A DNA stretch of 64,000 nt from Paranoxybacillus vitaminiphilus (GCF_003259935.1 NZ_QLMH01000002.1:62001-126000), one strand, 5' to 3'; counted from the stretch's first letter, positions 44,615 through 55,756 are shown. The notes: generated from the letters alone by a model not told the origin. Translations and numbers: made by a program.

Positions 44615-44695
44615 TTTCCATTATATTATAACAGGTCCGTTGCTTATTTCAAAAATGTAATTAATAAAAATTCCCCCCGCCTACACCTTTAAAGG

Positions 44696-44748
44696 AAGGC
44701 TGTCTCAAAAAAGGGCAAGTAAGTTCCTCATGAGACAGCCTTTTTTAC
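44696..44748. terminator. dinG-side terminator, dispersed element short form (copy 14)
   Basis: AAGGCTGTCTCA and TGAGACAGCCTT pair perfectly, with TTTTTT on the plus side. It directly follows the dinG stop. Confidence 0.85.
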
Positions 44749-44752
44749 CGTT

Positions 44753-47536
44753 TTAAGAAAGCCACTGTTCAAGCTTCGTCAAAAGCGAATGTAAAGGTCC
44801 TTCGTACACTTGAAGCGGAGGCAGTGATGATAAAAAGTATTTTCCATAGGAAGCGGTCGTCAGACGCCGGTCGAAGACAAAAACAACCCCTTTATCTTGA
44901 CTTGAACGAATGAGACGGCCAAATCCCTGCTTAAAACGAATAATCGCTTGGGGCAACGATAAGTCATAAAATGGATTGCCGCCTTGTGCACGAATTTGCT
45001 CGCATTTGGCTTCAATTACCGGATCGTCCGGGGGAGCAAATGGCAGGCGGACAATGACGACGCATGAAAGCTCCTCTCCCGGGAGATCCACTCCTTCCCA
45101 AAAGTTGCTCGTGCCAAACAAAATCGCTTGATCAAATTGGCGAAAGCTTTTCGTAAGCTTCGCGGCACTGCCGCTGCTTACGCCTTGGGCAATGAGCACA
45201 AAACGTTCGTCGATATTCATTTCTTTCATCATCGAAGCCGTTAATTTTAATAATTCGTATGAGGTAAACAATACAAGCATTTTTCCGTTTGTGCGCTCAG
45301 CAATTTCCATGAGCTGTATCGCGACGGAATGAGCGTACTCTTCTAAAGAAACATCAGAAATGGACGGTAAATCGCTCGGAATCATTAACTTTACCTGTTC
45401 TTTATAGTTAAACGGAGACGGGATTGTTATGCACTTCGGATAAAAATCATTTAACCCAAGCCGTGAAATCATATAAGAATACGTTCCGTTCGTCGTCAAC
45501 GTCGCAGACGTTAATACAACGCTTCTTTTCTTGGCAAACAACCGCTCAGCAAAAAACTCTTCTAACTGAATCGGCTGCGAGTAAATCGTGATCGCATTCG
45601 CTGCCCCTTTGACATCCACTTCCATCCAACGAACAATAAGATCATCATCGCTTAGCAATAAATGTTGCAATGTTTCTATCATCTTAGAAAAAGCAGCCGC
45701 ATCCGAAAAATAATCAAACACAAATTCATACGATAAACGCCGGATTTCCTGTTCTTTCTGCCGCAGCATCATCTGCAGGTTATTTACTTTTGTTATAAAT
45801 TCATTTGTGTGATCGATTAAGCGCCATAACAGCTCGTTAATCGCCTTCCATTGATTCCCTTTCTCTGTCAGCGGTTGAAAGCGATAGCGGATACGGACGG
45901 CGTTCTTTTCGTTTTTTCGCTGCAGCACATAACGGCGAATCATGCGGAACCACTCATCGAATTCAAATTGCAATTCAGCAATGATTTGATCGAATTCAAA
46001 GAAAGTTTTTTCCACGTCCATTTCTAATTTCATGCAAACCGTTTTTAACTTCGCCAGCCACCCATCTTCTTCTGACATGCCGATTCGCCGCAATAATTGG
46101 CGAATCGTCACATAGCTGACCTGCTGTCCGAAATAATTGGCTGCGACGTCCTCCAAATGATGCGCTTCATCGACTAACAAGTACTCATAGGCCGGAAGCA
46201 AAGGCGTTTCCCCTGTTAAGTCCTGCAGCAAAAAAGCATGGTTTGTAATAATGAGCTGCGCATCAAGCGCCCGTTTTTTCGCCCGCTGGAAAAAGTCAAT
46301 GTCTTTCACCGGCTCATCATCATTGTCCATTTGCAACGTTGACCAAATTAATTTTCCACCCGATGGCAAATTTAACTCATCGACATCGCCTGTTTCCGTT
46401 TCTGTCAGCCAAACAAGCAGCTGGCATTTCGTTAACACCGTATCATAATTTTTGTCTTGTTCATGTAGAAAACGGACAAATTTCCGAAGCGAAAGATAGT
46501 TGCGTTTTCCTTTCAACACGGCTACTTTGAACGGAAAAGAAGTAATGTTTCGCAGCACGGGAATATCACGTTCAATAAGCTGCTCCTGCAGCTGCAATGT
46601 ATGCGTACTGACGACGACAGGCTTCTTATGCTCATAAGCGAAAAAAAGGCTTGGAATTAAGTAGGCCAGCGATTTGCCGATCCCTGTTCCCGCTTCGATT
46701 AAAGCATGCTGCGACGTTTCGAATGCTTCGTTCACGTCATTCATCATTTCCCATTGCCCTATCCGGTGTTCGTACCCGGCAATCGGCAGTGATTGAAACC
46801 GTTCAGAAAACTGTTCAAAAGACGAAGCGCCGCTATGATTCGATGTTTCCTTTGGTAAAGCCGATGTTTCCTTTTTTAAAGCAATTCCCTGGTAAAAATG
46901 AAATTGCCGCTCATTATTTAACGACAAAAGCTTTTCGCCAATCACTTCATCTAACAAATGATGCAAATCGCTCTTTAAATGCGGCGACAGCCGCTCTATT
47001 TGCTGCAATGTGACAATCGGCAGCGATTTGAGTCTCTCAAGCAGTGCTAAAAACAATTTCGCTGTTACTTCCGCATCGCTGTCTGCTTGATGCGGATTTT
47101 CATGCGGCAGCTTTAATGTTTGTGCTAATTCGCTTAATTTATAGCTTTCGATTGTCGGAATTAAAATGCGGGACAACTCCACCGTATCAATTTTCGGTCC
47201 GCCGAAAAGCGGAAATCCTGCCATTTGCAGTTCTTCTTGTAAAAAACTTAAGTCAAACGACACATTATGCGCCACAAAATACGACTTTTCCAATAGCTTT
47301 GCCACTTTGGGAGCCAGCTCTTGAAAGCGCGGCGCTCCTTGAATCATCGCTTCATCAATTCCCGTTAGCTGCTGGATAAACAGCGGAATAGCGCGCTCAG
47401 GATAAACAAAACTGGAAAAGCGGTCGACAATTTGTTCATTTTCAATGACAACCATTCCAATTTGAATGATACGATCCCCATTTTGCGGAGAGTTTCCCGT
47501 TGTTTCTAAATCAATCACTACAAAGCGTCGATTCAT
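44753..47536 (-). CDS. dinG: DinG-family helicase with N-terminal 3'-5' exonuclease domain
   Basis: The 927-aa protein joins an epsilon-like DEDD exonuclease (VIDLETTG at residues 7-14; VAHNVSFDLSFL; HQADSDAEVTAKL) to an XPD/DinG-type helicase with Walker A AGTGIGKS (282-289) and DEAH (456-459). Only scattered single cysteines occur between the helicase motifs, so the 4Fe-4S cluster of E. coli DinG is missing, as in the Firmicute branch. Its role is in DNA repair or RNA-DNA processing. It starts with ATG 47536. Confidence 0.95.
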   Translation of the reverse strand: MNRRFVVIDLETTGNSPQNGDRIIQIGMVVIENEQIVDRFSSFVYPERAIPLFIQQLTGIDEAMIQGAPRFQELAPKVAKLLEKSYFVAHNVSFDLSFLQEELQMAGFPLFGGPKIDTVELSRILIPTIESYKLSELAQTLKLPHENPHQADSDAEVTAKLFLALLERLKSLPIVTLQQIERLSPHLKSDLHHLLDEVIGEKLLSLNNERQFHFYQGIALKKETSALPKETSNHSGASSFEQFSERFQSLPIAGYEHRIGQWEMMNDVNEAFETSQHALIEAGTGIGKSLAYLIPSLFFAYEHKKPVVVSTHTLQLQEQLIERDIPVLRNITSFPFKVAVLKGKRNYLSLRKFVRFLHEQDKNYDTVLTKCQLLVWLTETETGDVDELNLPSGGKLIWSTLQMDNDDEPVKDIDFFQRAKKRALDAQLIITNHAFLLQDLTGETPLLPAYEYLLVDEAHHLEDVAANYFGQQVSYVTIRQLLRRIGMSEEDGWLAKLKTVCMKLEMDVEKTFFEFDQIIAELQFEFDEWFRMIRRYVLQRKNEKNAVRIRYRFQPLTEKGNQWKAINELLWRLIDHTNEFITKVNNLQMMLRQKEQEIRRLSYEFVFDYFSDAAAFSKMIETLQHLLLSDDDLIVRWMEVDVKGAANAITIYSQPIQLEEFFAERLFAKKRSVVLTSATLTTNGTYSYMISRLGLNDFYPKCITIPSPFNYKEQVKLMIPSDLPSISDVSLEEYAHSVAIQLMEIAERTNGKMLVLFTSYELLKLTASMMKEMNIDERFVLIAQGVSSGSAAKLTKSFRQFDQAILFGTSNFWEGVDLPGEELSCVVIVRLPFAPPDDPVIEAKCEQIRAQGGNPFYDLSLPQAIIRFKQGFGRLIRSSQDKGVVFVFDRRLTTASYGKYFLSSLPPLQVYEGPLHSLLTKLEQWLS

Positions 47537-47620
47537 TGTTCCACCTCGATGTTCATTGACAGGAAAACGGTCACTTTCGAAACCATTTCCAATCTTGACA
47601 TTTTAGCTTTAACAAAGAAA

Positions 47621-47767
47621 AAGACTGACTCAAAGAAAGGGCTGACCCAAGTGTCTGACCGCACGCATCACTCACAATATATAGTGTTTTTATTCATCGT
47701 TCTATATATTATGGTTGCGGGGGTCTGACACTTGCTTTCGGGTCAGCCTTTTGTAAGTCAGCCTCTA
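47621..47767. repeat. Dispersed palindromic element, copy 15, apparently nested
   Basis: An inner full-length copy (47636-47752: GGGCTGACCCAAGTGTCTG ... GACACTTGCTTTCGGGTCAGCC) is flanked by a second, outer pair of arms, GACTGACTCAAAG and TTTGTAAGTCAGCCTC. This suggests one element inserted into another or an arm duplication. It lies between panD and dinG. Confidence 0.85.
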
Positions 47768-48151
47768 TTATAGCACTGTCGCTGCCGGTTCTTGCACAAT
47801 TAACTGTTTAATTTTATTATTTTCATCCATAATCGCCACTTTTGGACGATGCTCGGCAATTTTTTCTTCCGGTACAAGCGCGTAAGAAATAACGATAATA
47901 ATATCATCCTTCTGCACAAGACGAGCGGCAGCGCCATTTAAGCAGAATACACCGCTTCCTCTTTCCCCAGGTATAATATATGTTTCAAAACGCGCTCCGT
48001 TATTGTTGTTGACAATTTGCACTTTTTCATTCGCTACCATGCCGACAGCATCTAAAATATCTTCATCAATTGTAATGCTGCCAACATAATTTAAATTTGC
48101 CTCGGTAACGCGGGCGCGGTGAATTTTCGCATTCATGAGCGTACGAAACAT
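47768..48151 (-). CDS. panD: Aspartate 1-decarboxylase
   Basis: The 127-aa pyruvoyl enzyme makes beta-alanine for pantothenate. The self-cleavage site is Gly24-Ser25 in NYVGSITID, and the catalytic NGAAARLV block is present. It is the last gene of panBCD. Confidence 0.96.
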   Translation of the reverse strand: MFRTLMNAKIHRARVTEANLNYVGSITIDEDILDAVGMVANEKVQIVNNNNGARFETYIIPGERGSGVFCLNGAAARLVQKDDIIIVISYALVPEEKIAEHRPKVAIMDENNKIKQLIVQEPAATVL

Positions 48152-48163
48152 GAAAAATCCCCC

Positions 48164-49012
48164 CTACTCGACATCAAGTGTAATATTATCAATGAGACGG
48201 GCATTTGTAAACCGAACAGCAACAGCAATAATCACTTTTCCAGAAAGTTCTTCGATCGGTTTGAGTTCAGGATAAGAATAAATTTCCACATAGTCAATAT
48301 CAGCATGAGTATGTGTTTTTATATAATCGATCACAAGATTTTGAATCGCATTCGGGCTTCTTTCCCCTTCTTCAATAGCCGCCTTTGCCCTTTGTAATGC
48401 CCCATATAGAGCCGGTGCTTCTTTCCGCTCCGCTTCGGATAAATAGACATTGCGCGAACTTTTCGCTAAACCGTCTTCTTCACGAACGGTTGGAACAGGG
48501 ATCAGTTCAATCGGAAAATTAAAATCGCGAATGAGCCCATCCACAACGGCTACTTGCTGCGCATCTTTCATCCCGAAATACGCACGATGCGGCATAACGA
48601 TATTAAATAGTTTCATCAACACCGTCACAACCCCGTCAAAATGCCCCGGCCTTGACTTTCCGCACAATACATCGACACGTTCAGTAACAACCGTCTTGAT
48701 GCTCAAAGGATGCGGATACATTTCAGCTACATCTGGATAAAAGAGAACATGGACTCCGGCTTCTTTAGCGATTGCTTCGTCACGCTTCATATCGCGGGGA
48801 TAGCGGTCAAAGTCTTCGTTTGGACCGAACTGTAGCGGATTGACAAAAATGCTTAACACAACGATATCGTTTTGTTTGCGCGCTTCGTTTAAAAGCGCCA
48901 CATGTCCTTCATGCAAATAGCCCATTGTCGGCACAAAGCCGATTGTTTTTCCTTGCAGACGGAATTGATTCATCTTTTGCTGCATATCGTGAATGTTTGT
49001 TACGACAATCAT
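48164..49012 (-). CDS. panC: Pantothenate synthetase
   Basis: The 282-aa enzyme joins pantoate and beta-alanine with ATP. It has TMGYLHEGH (29-37), the HIGH-type motif, [18 protein letters not shown] and SSRNVYLS. Its start overlaps the panB stop by 4 nt. Confidence 0.96.
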   Translation of the reverse strand: MIVVTNIHDMQQKMNQFRLQGKTIGFVPTMGYLHEGHVALLNEARKQNDIVVLSIFVNPLQFGPNEDFDRYPRDMKRDEAIAKEAGVHVLFYPDVAEMYPHPLSIKTVVTERVDVLCGKSRPGHFDGVVTVLMKLFNIVMPHRAYFGMKDAQQVAVVDGLIRDFNFPIELIPVPTVREEDGLAKSSRNVYLSEAERKEAPALYGALQRAKAAIEEGERSPNAIQNLVIDYIKTHTHADIDYVEIYSYPELKPIEELSGKVIIAVAVRFTNARLIDNITLDVE

Positions 49013-49848
49013 TGTCTTTTTCCTCCATACAATGCTGTTAACTCTTCTTCTTTCATTGTAAACATATGGTCCGCTTCAGGAAATTGCCGCAATTTCACTT
49101 CTGTCACATAACTTGATAACGCTTGTACAATCGTCTCTTGAATATTTGCGTATTTTTTTACAAATTTCGGAACCCGCTCTACACCATAGCCAAGAACATC
49201 GTGGAAGACGAGAACTTGACCATCTGTCTCATCTCCTGCCCCAATGCCGATTGTTGGAATCGAAAGTTCTTTTGTTACTGCCGCTGCCAGCTGTTTCGGT
49301 ACACATTCTAACACAAGCGCGATCGCTCCGGCTTGTTCGCACCGTTTCGCATCTTCGATTAATTTCCGGGCGCTTTCTGCATCTTTTCCTTGCACTTTAT
49401 AGCCGCCTAACACCCCGACTGACTGCGGCGTCAAACCTAAATGGGCAACAACCGGCACGCCTGCGTCCGTCAGCGCGGCAATGACGTCTAATACTTGGCC
49501 GGCTCCTTCTACTTTGACAGCGTTCGCTCCTGCCTCCTGCATAATGCGCTGAGCGTTTCGCAATGCCTCTTCCCGCGAAATATGGTACGACATAAACGGC
49601 ATATCGGTAATGACAAACGTATCTGGTGCTCCGCGGCGAACGGCTTTCGTATGGTGAATCATATCGTCGACGGTAACGGGAATCGTTGAGTCATATCCGA
49701 GCACGACCATTCCTAACGAATCACCAACGAGAATCATATCGACCGACGCAGCTTCTGCCAGCTTTGCTGACGGATAGTCATAAGCAGTCAGCATCACAAT
49801 CGGTTCGTTATTCGCTTTCATCTTTAAAAAATCGGTTTTTGTTTTCAT
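49009..49848 (-). CDS. panB: Ketopantoate hydroxymethyltransferase
   Basis: The 279-aa TIM-barrel enzyme adds a hydroxymethyl group to 2-oxoisovalerate. It has [31 protein letters not shown] and DMPFMSYH. Two ATGs follow AGGAGG; the second (49848) has better spacing and matches B. subtilis PanB (MKTK). A leader with an intrinsic terminator precedes it. Confidence 0.96.
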   Translation of the reverse strand: MKTKTDFLKMKANNEPIVMLTAYDYPSAKLAEAASVDMILVGDSLGMVVLGYDSTIPVTVDDMIHHTKAVRRGAPDTFVITDMPFMSYHISREEALRNAQRIMQEAGANAVKVEGAGQVLDVIAALTDAGVPVVAHLGLTPQSVGVLGGYKVQGKDAESARKLIEDAKRCEQAGAIALVLECVPKQLAAAVTKELSIPTIGIGAGDETDGQVLVFHDVLGYGVERVPKFVKKYANIQETIVQALSSYVTEVKLRQFPEADHMFTMKEEELTALYGGKRQ

Positions 49849-49901
49849 CATGATACCTCCTCTTTTAGCAGAGGAAATGAATCACCGAACGACATGACGA
49901 A

Positions 49902-49938
49902 TAAAAAATCCTTCTTTCCTGCTGTTGAGAAAGAAGGA
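49902..49938 (-). terminator. Terminator/attenuator in the panB leader
   Basis: On the minus strand CCTTCTTTC and GAAAGAAGG pair across a 10-nt loop, followed by TTTTTTATT. It lies 50 bp before panB, between birA and panB. Confidence 0.85.
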
Positions 49939-50095
49939 CGCACTCACACATATCGGTTGACTTCATCCCTCTGTCCCAGTCCGTTATTTTGGATCAAGGC
50001 AGATACGAAATACATTTTTCATGACAAAGAAGGTGCGGTTCCGATAAGATACCGCCCGTAACCAGCTTTTATTTTAACAAAATTCTAACAACTTT
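49939..50095 (-). promoter_or_regulatory. panBCD leader region, candidate attenuator RNA
   Basis: The ~150 bp before the terminator contain, on the minus strand, a small GCGGT/ACCGC hairpin (50035-50055) and CCTTCTTT (50026-50033), which repeats the 5' arm of the terminator. The terminator's 3' arm could thus pair with either copy, as needed for a regulatory switch. The pan RNA motif is known upstream of panB in Firmicutes; a match could not be tested. It may instead just be the birA-panB spacer. Confidence 0.4.
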
Positions 50096-50105
50096 TCTAT
50101 ATTTT

Positions 50106-51083
50106 TTATAGTTCAATATCGGCAGAATGAATATAATGAATCGTTCCATCAGCTGCTTCAAGCATTAACACGCCTTCATCGGTAATCCCAAGCGCTTTTC
50201 CTTTTACATTGCCGTGAAGCGTACGGGCAACAACCTCTCTCCCAATGCTAATCGCATACCCTTCCCAGAGAAGCTTAATAGGCAAAAAACCATGCTGTAA
50301 ATATTGGTGATACAAAGTTTCGAATTTGAACAAGATTTCTTGAATTAATTCGGCCCGCTTGATTGGACTTCCTTTTTCGATTGCTAGTGAAGTGGCGACC
50401 GATTGGATTTCTTCAGGAAACTCTGACAGTTGATGATTCACATTCACGCCCATTCCGACAATAACAGACCGAACTTGATCTAGCTCTGCTTGAAGTTCCG
50501 TTAAGATGCCGACACACTTTTTTCCATTCATTAAAATATCATTCGGCCATTTTATATCAGGAACAAGTCCTGTCACCTCTTGAATCGCTTGTGAAATCGC
50601 AACAGCGGTTAGCAAAGTTAGTTGAGGTGCCTTTTGCGGCGGAATGGGCGGACGTAATATTAAACTCATCCATATCCCCGTTCCTTTCGGAGAAAACCAT
50701 GTTCGATTTAACCGTCCGCGCCCTGCCTTTTGCAGTTCTGCAACAACGAGCGTCCCTTCCGGAGCTCCTTCGTAGGCGAGCTTATGAGCAATTTTTTGCG
50801 TCGAATCGACTTCTTCTTCAAAATAAATATGACGCCCTAATACTTCCGTCTTTAAGCCAAACTGAATTTCGTTGGCTGTAATTTTATCAGGAGTTTTTAT
50901 AATGCGGTAGCCGCGGCGGCGTACCGCTTCTAACTCAAATCCTTCTTTTCGCAAATCTTCAATATGTTTCCATACCGCTGTCCGTGAACAGCCCAATATT
51001 TCACTGATTTTTTGGCCGGAAATAAAATCGCCTTTTGCCTGTGAAAACAACTCTAATAGTTTTCTTCGAGTTTCCGATTGCAC
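50106..51083 (-). CDS. birA: Biotin--[acetyl-CoA carboxylase] ligase and biotin repressor
   Basis: The bifunctional protein has an N-terminal winged helix (SGQKISEILGCSRTAVWKHIEDLRKEG), a biotin-AMP loop GRGRLNRTWFSPKGTG, KWPNDILMNGKK and a C-terminal SH3-like domain. GTG 51083 gives 325 aa and aligns with B. subtilis BirA; the GTG at 51095 sits too close to AAGGGGG. It overlaps the cca 3' end by about 30 nt. Confidence 0.95.
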   Translation of the reverse strand: MQSETRRKLLELFSQAKGDFISGQKISEILGCSRTAVWKHIEDLRKEGFELEAVRRRGYRIIKTPDKITANEIQFGLKTEVLGRHIYFEEEVDSTQKIAHKLAYEGAPEGTLVVAELQKAGRGRLNRTWFSPKGTGIWMSLILRPPIPPQKAPQLTLLTAVAISQAIQEVTGLVPDIKWPNDILMNGKKCVGILTELQAELDQVRSVIVGMGVNVNHQLSEFPEEIQSVATSLAIEKGSPIKRAELIQEILFKFETLYHQYLQHGFLPIKLLWEGYAISIGREVVARTLHGNVKGKALGITDEGVLMLEAADGTIHYIHSADIEL

Positions 51084-52270
51084 TGCGCCAGCCACCCCCT
51101 TATTTGCTCAGCATTATTTTCGATCTCCCCAGAAATAACGGCGCTTTCCACAAACATCAGCATTTCCGCCACCCAAGGTCCGCCTTGTTTATTAAACCAT
51201 TTCATTAAATCGTTTCCGTTAATCGCTAACTCCTTTCGCTCTTTAATAGGGAGCGAAGCAAACAGCTGCCTTAGCTTTGCCATGTTGCTGTCAGCTTTTT
51301 CCCCGCTTAACAAAGAACGAATTTTTTCCGCAGATAAAGCATATGTTAAACCGTAGCGGTACAGCTTCTCTTTTGTCCAATCGTTGTTTTGTTTCATTTC
51401 TGCCAAGATGTTTAAAATCGCCTGTACATCTTTTATAAGTTGATTTGGCAGCTTCCAAAGGCGCAAAAATGGAATTAACGTTTGCTTCACGTCGAGCAAA
51501 TATGCAAACAACCCCCAATATTCGGCCCGTTCCGTTAAGAGCGTCCAATTATATGAAGCAAGCTGTTCAAGCTGCTCTCGTTTTTCGGAAAGCCCCGGCA
51601 TGTACTTATATAAATTCGTTTCCACTAACAACGCAAGCGCTTCTTGGCTATAGGCACCTTGCAATAATTTTTCAAACTCAACGGTAATCCGTTCCACAGA
51701 AATATGGGAAAGAAGCGGAGCAAGTTCTTGAATCGCTTCTTTTGTTTCCTCGCTTAAATAAAATCCGAGCTGGCTGACAAATCGAAGCGCCCGCATCATG
51801 CGCAGCGCATCTTCAGAAAACCGCGCCTTCGCGTCGCCGACCGTTTGAATCATTTTCCTTTTTATTGCTTCCTGCCCGGCAAACGGATCAATCATTTGTC
51901 CGTGTTCATTCATAGCGATTGCGTTCATTGTAAAATCGCGCCGTTTTAAATCTTCATGAAGTGAACGGACAAATGTCACAGATTCAGGGCGGCGATAATC
52001 TTCATACTTTCCTTCTGTGCGAAACGTTGTGACTTCATACGGAGTTCCTTCATGGAGAACCATGACAGTGCCGTGCTCCACTCCGACGCCGATCGTTTTT
52101 GGAAAAATGCGCATCACTTCTTCAGGAAGCGCAGAAGTAGCAATATCGACATCGCCAATCGGGCGGCGCAGTAAAAAATCGCGTACCGCCCCGCCAACAA
52201 AATAAGCCTCATGACCATGTGCTTTCAATTGTTTGATGATATATAACGCTTTGGCAAAAGGTTGTTTCAT
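51053..52270 (-). CDS. cca: CCA-adding tRNA nucleotidyltransferase
   Basis: The 405-aa class II enzyme adds or repairs the CCA end of tRNAs, needed here at least for the tRNA-Gly(GCC) that lacks an encoded CCA. GGAVRD (26-31) and DVD (Asp40, Asp42) form the nucleotidyltransferase site, followed by [11 protein letters not shown] and [16 protein letters not shown]. The ATG overlaps the bshA stop. Confidence 0.96.
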   Translation of the reverse strand: MKQPFAKALYIIKQLKAHGHEAYFVGGAVRDFLLRRPIGDVDIATSALPEEVMRIFPKTIGVGVEHGTVMVLHEGTPYEVTTFRTEGKYEDYRRPESVTFVRSLHEDLKRRDFTMNAIAMNEHGQMIDPFAGQEAIKRKMIQTVGDAKARFSEDALRMMRALRFVSQLGFYLSEETKEAIQELAPLLSHISVERITVEFEKLLQGAYSQEALALLVETNLYKYMPGLSEKREQLEQLASYNWTLLTERAEYWGLFAYLLDVKQTLIPFLRLWKLPNQLIKDVQAILNILAEMKQNNDWTKEKLYRYGLTYALSAEKIRSLLSGEKADSNMAKLRQLFASLPIKERKELAINGNDLMKWFNKQGGPWVAEMLMFVESAVISGEIENNAEQIRGWLAQCNRKLEENY

Positions 52271-53403
52271 GGCTTCACACCTTCAATAATGCGATGATAA
52301 ATCAACTCATACTGCGACACAATTCGTTCGGAATGAAATTTTTCATATACTTTTTTCAGCGCCTCGCCAGCCATATAGGCATGAAGCTGAGAGTCTTTCA
52401 AAATGCACAGCGTTTTTTCCGCTGCTTCTTCAACAGCTCCCAGCTCGCAAAGATACCCTGTTTTTCCATCCTCAATCACTTCAGGGATTCCCCCTATTTT
52501 CGTTCCGACACATGGAACACCGCATGCCATCGCTTCTAATAAAACGAGGCCGAAACTTTCTTTTTCCGATAAAAGAAGTTTTACGTCACTTATGGAATAC
52601 AACTCTTCAAGGTTTTCCTGCTTTCCTAAAAACAGCACTTTATCTTTTAATCCCAGCTCTTTCACGAGACGGCAAACAACGATCATTTCCGGCCCGTCAC
52701 CGACAAGAAGGAGCTTCGCTTGTATTTCCTTTTGAATAAGGTGAAACGCCTTGACAATATCCGGCACGCGCTTGACATGGCGAAAATTTGAAACGTGAAT
52801 CACGACTTTTTCTTCAGGGCGAATGCCGTATTGTTCTTTCAAATATTGAACATCTTTTTTGTGATAAACACGCTCATCAACAAAATTATAAACCGTCTCA
52901 ATTTCTTTGTTGACCTCAAGAAGCTCATACGTTTGCTGTACAAGCGCATTGGACACAGCCGTCACCACATCCGACTGTTCAATTCCAAACTTTATGATTT
53001 CGCTCAATGAAGGGTCATAGCCGAGCACAGTAATATCTGTTCCGTGCAATGTCGTCACAATTTTGAGATGTTCTCCGACCATTTGTTTGGCAAGCACAGC
53101 ACAAACCGCATGAGGCACCGCATAATGAACGTGCAATAAATCCAGTTTTTCCCGCTTCGCCACCTCGGCGATTTTACTTGAGAGCGCCAAATCGTACGGC
53201 GGGTATTGAAAGACAGAATATTGATTGACGCTCACTTCATGATAGTAAATATTGCTGTACACTTTGTTTAATCGAAACGGCATGCTTGATGAAATAAAGT
53301 GAATTTCATGTCCCCGTTCAGCAAGGAGCTTTCCTAATTCCGTGGCGACGACACCGGAGCCGCCAACCGTTGGATAACAAACAATGCCAATTTTTAGTTT
53401 CAT
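52267..53403 (-). CDS. bshA: N-acetyl-alpha-D-glucosaminyl L-malate synthase
   Basis: The 378-aa GT4 glycosyltransferase makes the first intermediate of bacillithiol from UDP-GlcNAc and malate. [20 protein letters not shown] lies at the N-terminus, [14 protein letters not shown] in the middle, and the nucleotide-sugar-binding E-x7-E element [19 protein letters not shown] near residue 290. Its ATG overlaps the bshB1 stop. Confidence 0.95.
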   Translation of the reverse strand: MKLKIGIVCYPTVGGSGVVATELGKLLAERGHEIHFISSSMPFRLNKVYSNIYYHEVSVNQYSVFQYPPYDLALSSKIAEVAKREKLDLLHVHYAVPHAVCAVLAKQMVGEHLKIVTTLHGTDITVLGYDPSLSEIIKFGIEQSDVVTAVSNALVQQTYELLEVNKEIETVYNFVDERVYHKKDVQYLKEQYGIRPEEKVVIHVSNFRHVKRVPDIVKAFHLIQKEIQAKLLLVGDGPEMIVVCRLVKELGLKDKVLFLGKQENLEELYSISDVKLLLSEKESFGLVLLEAMACGVPCVGTKIGGIPEVIEDGKTGYLCELGAVEEAAEKTLCILKDSQLHAYMAGEALKKVYEKFHSERIVSQYELIYHRIIEGVKP

Positions 53404-54116
53404 TTCATCTCTCCTAATAAATCGTCTGAAATTAAAATCGGTTTTTTAGAAATAAATCCTTCGGCAAACGAAACGCCTGCTTCTTTGCCGAATAACCGCT
53501 CACGACTTTCCACTGTTTCGATATAACCGTTTGTCAGCGGTGTGTCCACTGAATCGGCCGTCTTTTCGAATTGGCTTTTATAGGCACGCAAGCTAGCTAA
53601 TTTCAGTTCGATCACATCACTTATATCAACAAGAAAACTTGGCTGCTGAAAACCGTTAATCATGTAAAAATACAATGATTTGACGCGATGGGCCGGCAAG
53701 CCTCTTTCATCCTCATAGCGGCGAATCGCAGCAGAAAACACCGCTTCTTCAACAAGCGCCGCACAATTTCCGTGATCCGGATGACGGTCCACCCAGTAAG
53801 GGGCAAACACGAGGCTCGGACGATACTCGCGAATAACGGAAACAATTTTATTGATGAATGCCTCATTTTTTAGCAAGCCGCGATCCGGAAGCCGCAGATT
53901 AATTCTCTCTGTCACTCCTAATATATCAGCTGCTTCTTTGGCTTCCTGCTGCCGCCGTTCGACGGTTCCATTTGATGAAAGTTCCGCCAATGTTAAATCA
54001 CAAATTCCGATTTTATAGCCTTTGCGCGCATATTTTGCGATCGTGCCGCCCATCCCGATTTCGACATCATCAGGATGAGCACCAAAGGCCAATATATGTA
54101 ATGAACGATCGTTCAT
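53400..54116 (-). CDS. bshB1: Bacillithiol biosynthesis deacetylase BshB1
   Basis: The 238-aa LmbE-type zinc deacetylase removes acetyl from GlcNAc-malate. The zinc motif AHPDD is at residues 13-17 and the third ligand lies in [11 protein letters not shown] 54116 after AAGGTGA, 1 nt past the mgsA stop, is preferred to the longer frame. Confidence 0.94.
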   Translation of the reverse strand: MNDRSLHILAFGAHPDDVEIGMGGTIAKYARKGYKIGICDLTLAELSSNGTVERRQQEAKEAADILGVTERINLRLPDRGLLKNEAFINKIVSVIREYRPSLVFAPYWVDRHPDHGNCAALVEEAVFSAAIRRYEDERGLPAHRVKSLYFYMINGFQQPSFLVDISDVIELKLASLRAYKSQFEKTADSVDTPLTNGYIETVESRERLFGKEAGVSFAEGFISKKPILISDDLLGEMK

Positions 54117-54117
54117 G

Positions 54118-54528
54118 TCATTCACCTTGTTTTTCATTGATAATTTTTCGCCACGCGAAATCGCCGCGCTCTAAGCCTTTGATTAATATTTCCGCTGTGC
54201 CCATGTTCGTCGCAAGCGGAATGGAATATACATCACATAGACGAATCAATGCGCTCACATCTGGTTCATGCGGCTGTGCGGTGAGCGGATCGCGGAAAAA
54301 GATGACCATATCCATCTTGTTTTGTGCAATCATTGCGCCAATTTCTTGATCGCCTCCGAGCGGTCCGGACTGAAAGCGATGGATTGGCAAGCCTGTCGCT
54401 TCATGAATGCGCAAGCCTGTCGTTCCCGTTGCATATAATTCATGCTTTTCCAAAATAGCTTTATAAGCAATCACGAACTGAATCATATCCGCCTTCTTTT
54501 TGTCATGGGCAATGAGCGCGATTTTCAT
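54118..54528 (-). CDS. mgsA: Methylglyoxal synthase
   Basis: The 136-aa enzyme turns dihydroxyacetone phosphate into methylglyoxal and phosphate. It has [36 protein letters not shown] and [20 protein letters not shown], all conserved. The ATG 54528 follows GGAGAGGAG. Confidence 0.96.
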   Translation of the reverse strand: MKIALIAHDKKKADMIQFVIAYKAILEKHELYATGTTGLRIHEATGLPIHRFQSGPLGGDQEIGAMIAQNKMDMVIFFRDPLTAQPHEPDVSALIRLCDVYSIPLATNMGTAEILIKGLERGDFAWRKIINEKQGE

Positions 54529-54542
54529 CTTCTCCTCTCCTA

Positions 54543-55343
54543 TCATTCAATAATATTTTCCAATCCATAGACAAGTGTATTCAATTTCATCACTGTCTCC
54601 ACGGAAAGTTTAACCCCTGACATAAACGATGCCCGATGAAATGAATCATGGCGAATCGTTAATGCTTGTCCATTTCCGCCAAAAATGACTTCTTGATGGG
54701 CAATCAGTCCCGGCAGGCGTACACTATGAATCGGAATCCCATCATACGTTGCGCCTCTTGCACCTTCTAATGTTTCTTTTTCTTCCGGATGCCCCTGCTT
54801 TTTGGAAGGTCTGACCATAGAAATAAGTTCCGCTGTTTTCACAGCTGTACCTGACGGCGCGTCTAATTTTTGATCATGGTGGAGCTCAATAATTTCAACA
54901 TCGTTGAAATATTTCGCTGCCATTTGTGCAAATTTCATCATTAAAATGGCGCCGACAGCAAAGTTTGGCGCGATGATCGCACCAATTCCTTTATCTTCTG
55001 CCAGCTCTGTTAACCGCGCTAAATCTTCTTTTGTAAATCCTGTTGTGCCGACGACGGGACGAACACCGTAATGCAAGGCCAATTCTGTATGTTTTTTTCC
55101 GACTTCCGGAGTCGTTAAGTCAATTAATACATCCGGCTTTACTTCTTGAAAACAGCGCTCGATGTCCGTATAAATCGGAACATCAATTCCGGAAAAGCCG
55201 TCTACAGCAGAAAGGCTTTGTCCATCGTTCATGCGGTCAATTACCGCCGCTAACTGAAAATGTTCCGTGTTATGTACTAATGATACCGCCTCCCGTCCCA
55301 TTCTTCCGCGCGGGCCGGCCACAACAATTTTGATTGTTTTCAT
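54543..55343 (-). CDS. dapB: 4-hydroxy-tetrahydrodipicolinate reductase
   Basis: The 266-aa enzyme of the diaminopimelate/lysine pathway has the dinucleotide-binding GPRGRMG (10-16), GTTGFT, and the substrate-binding [14 protein letters not shown]. It precedes mgsA as in B. subtilis. Confidence 0.96.
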   Translation of the reverse strand: MKTIKIVVAGPRGRMGREAVSLVHNTEHFQLAAVIDRMNDGQSLSAVDGFSGIDVPIYTDIERCFQEVKPDVLIDLTTPEVGKKHTELALHYGVRPVVGTTGFTKEDLARLTELAEDKGIGAIIAPNFAVGAILMMKFAQMAAKYFNDVEIIELHHDQKLDAPSGTAVKTAELISMVRPSKKQGHPEEKETLEGARGATYDGIPIHSVRLPGLIAHQEVIFGGNGQALTIRHDSFHRASFMSGVKLSVETVMKLNTLVYGLENIIE

Positions 55344-55350
55344 AAACCGT

Positions 55351-55689
55351 CTACTCCTTTCCCTCTTCTTTTCTTGTCCAGCGATTTTTATCTCTTGTGT
55401 TGAATTTTTCCATCACTAAATCATGAGCTTGTTGAAGGTCAATATGAAGAGAGTTGGCAAAACAAATCAGCACAAACAGCAAATCTCCCATTTCTTCTTC
55501 AATCGTTTTTTCTTTTTCCGATTTCTTTTTCGTCTTTTCACCATAATAATGGTTAATTTCCCGTGCCAGCTCCCCTAATTCTTCCGTCATCCTTGCGAGC
55601 ATCGCAAGCGGACTGAAATAACCCTCTTTAAATTGGCTGATGTATGCATCGACTTCTTCCTGCATTTGTCTCATTGTTTTTTCTGACAT
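55351..55689 (-). CDS. ypjD: MazG-like nucleotide pyrophosphohydrolase, YpjD
   Basis: The 112-aa protein has the MazG-type metal motif with [16 protein letters not shown] and [17 protein letters not shown] (EExxE-type then ExxD). It probably hydrolyses non-canonical nucleoside triphosphates. It directly precedes dapB. Confidence 0.9.
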   Translation of the reverse strand: MSEKTMRQMQEEVDAYISQFKEGYFSPLAMLARMTEELGELAREINHYYGEKTKKKSEKEKTIEEEMGDLLFVLICFANSLHIDLQQAHDLVMEKFNTRDKNRWTRKEEGKE

Positions 55690-55756
55690 TTATGTCACCT
55701 CTCATTCTTTCATGTTAGCCAAAACGAGCGACTTTGACAAATGTTTTCTACGTTCG

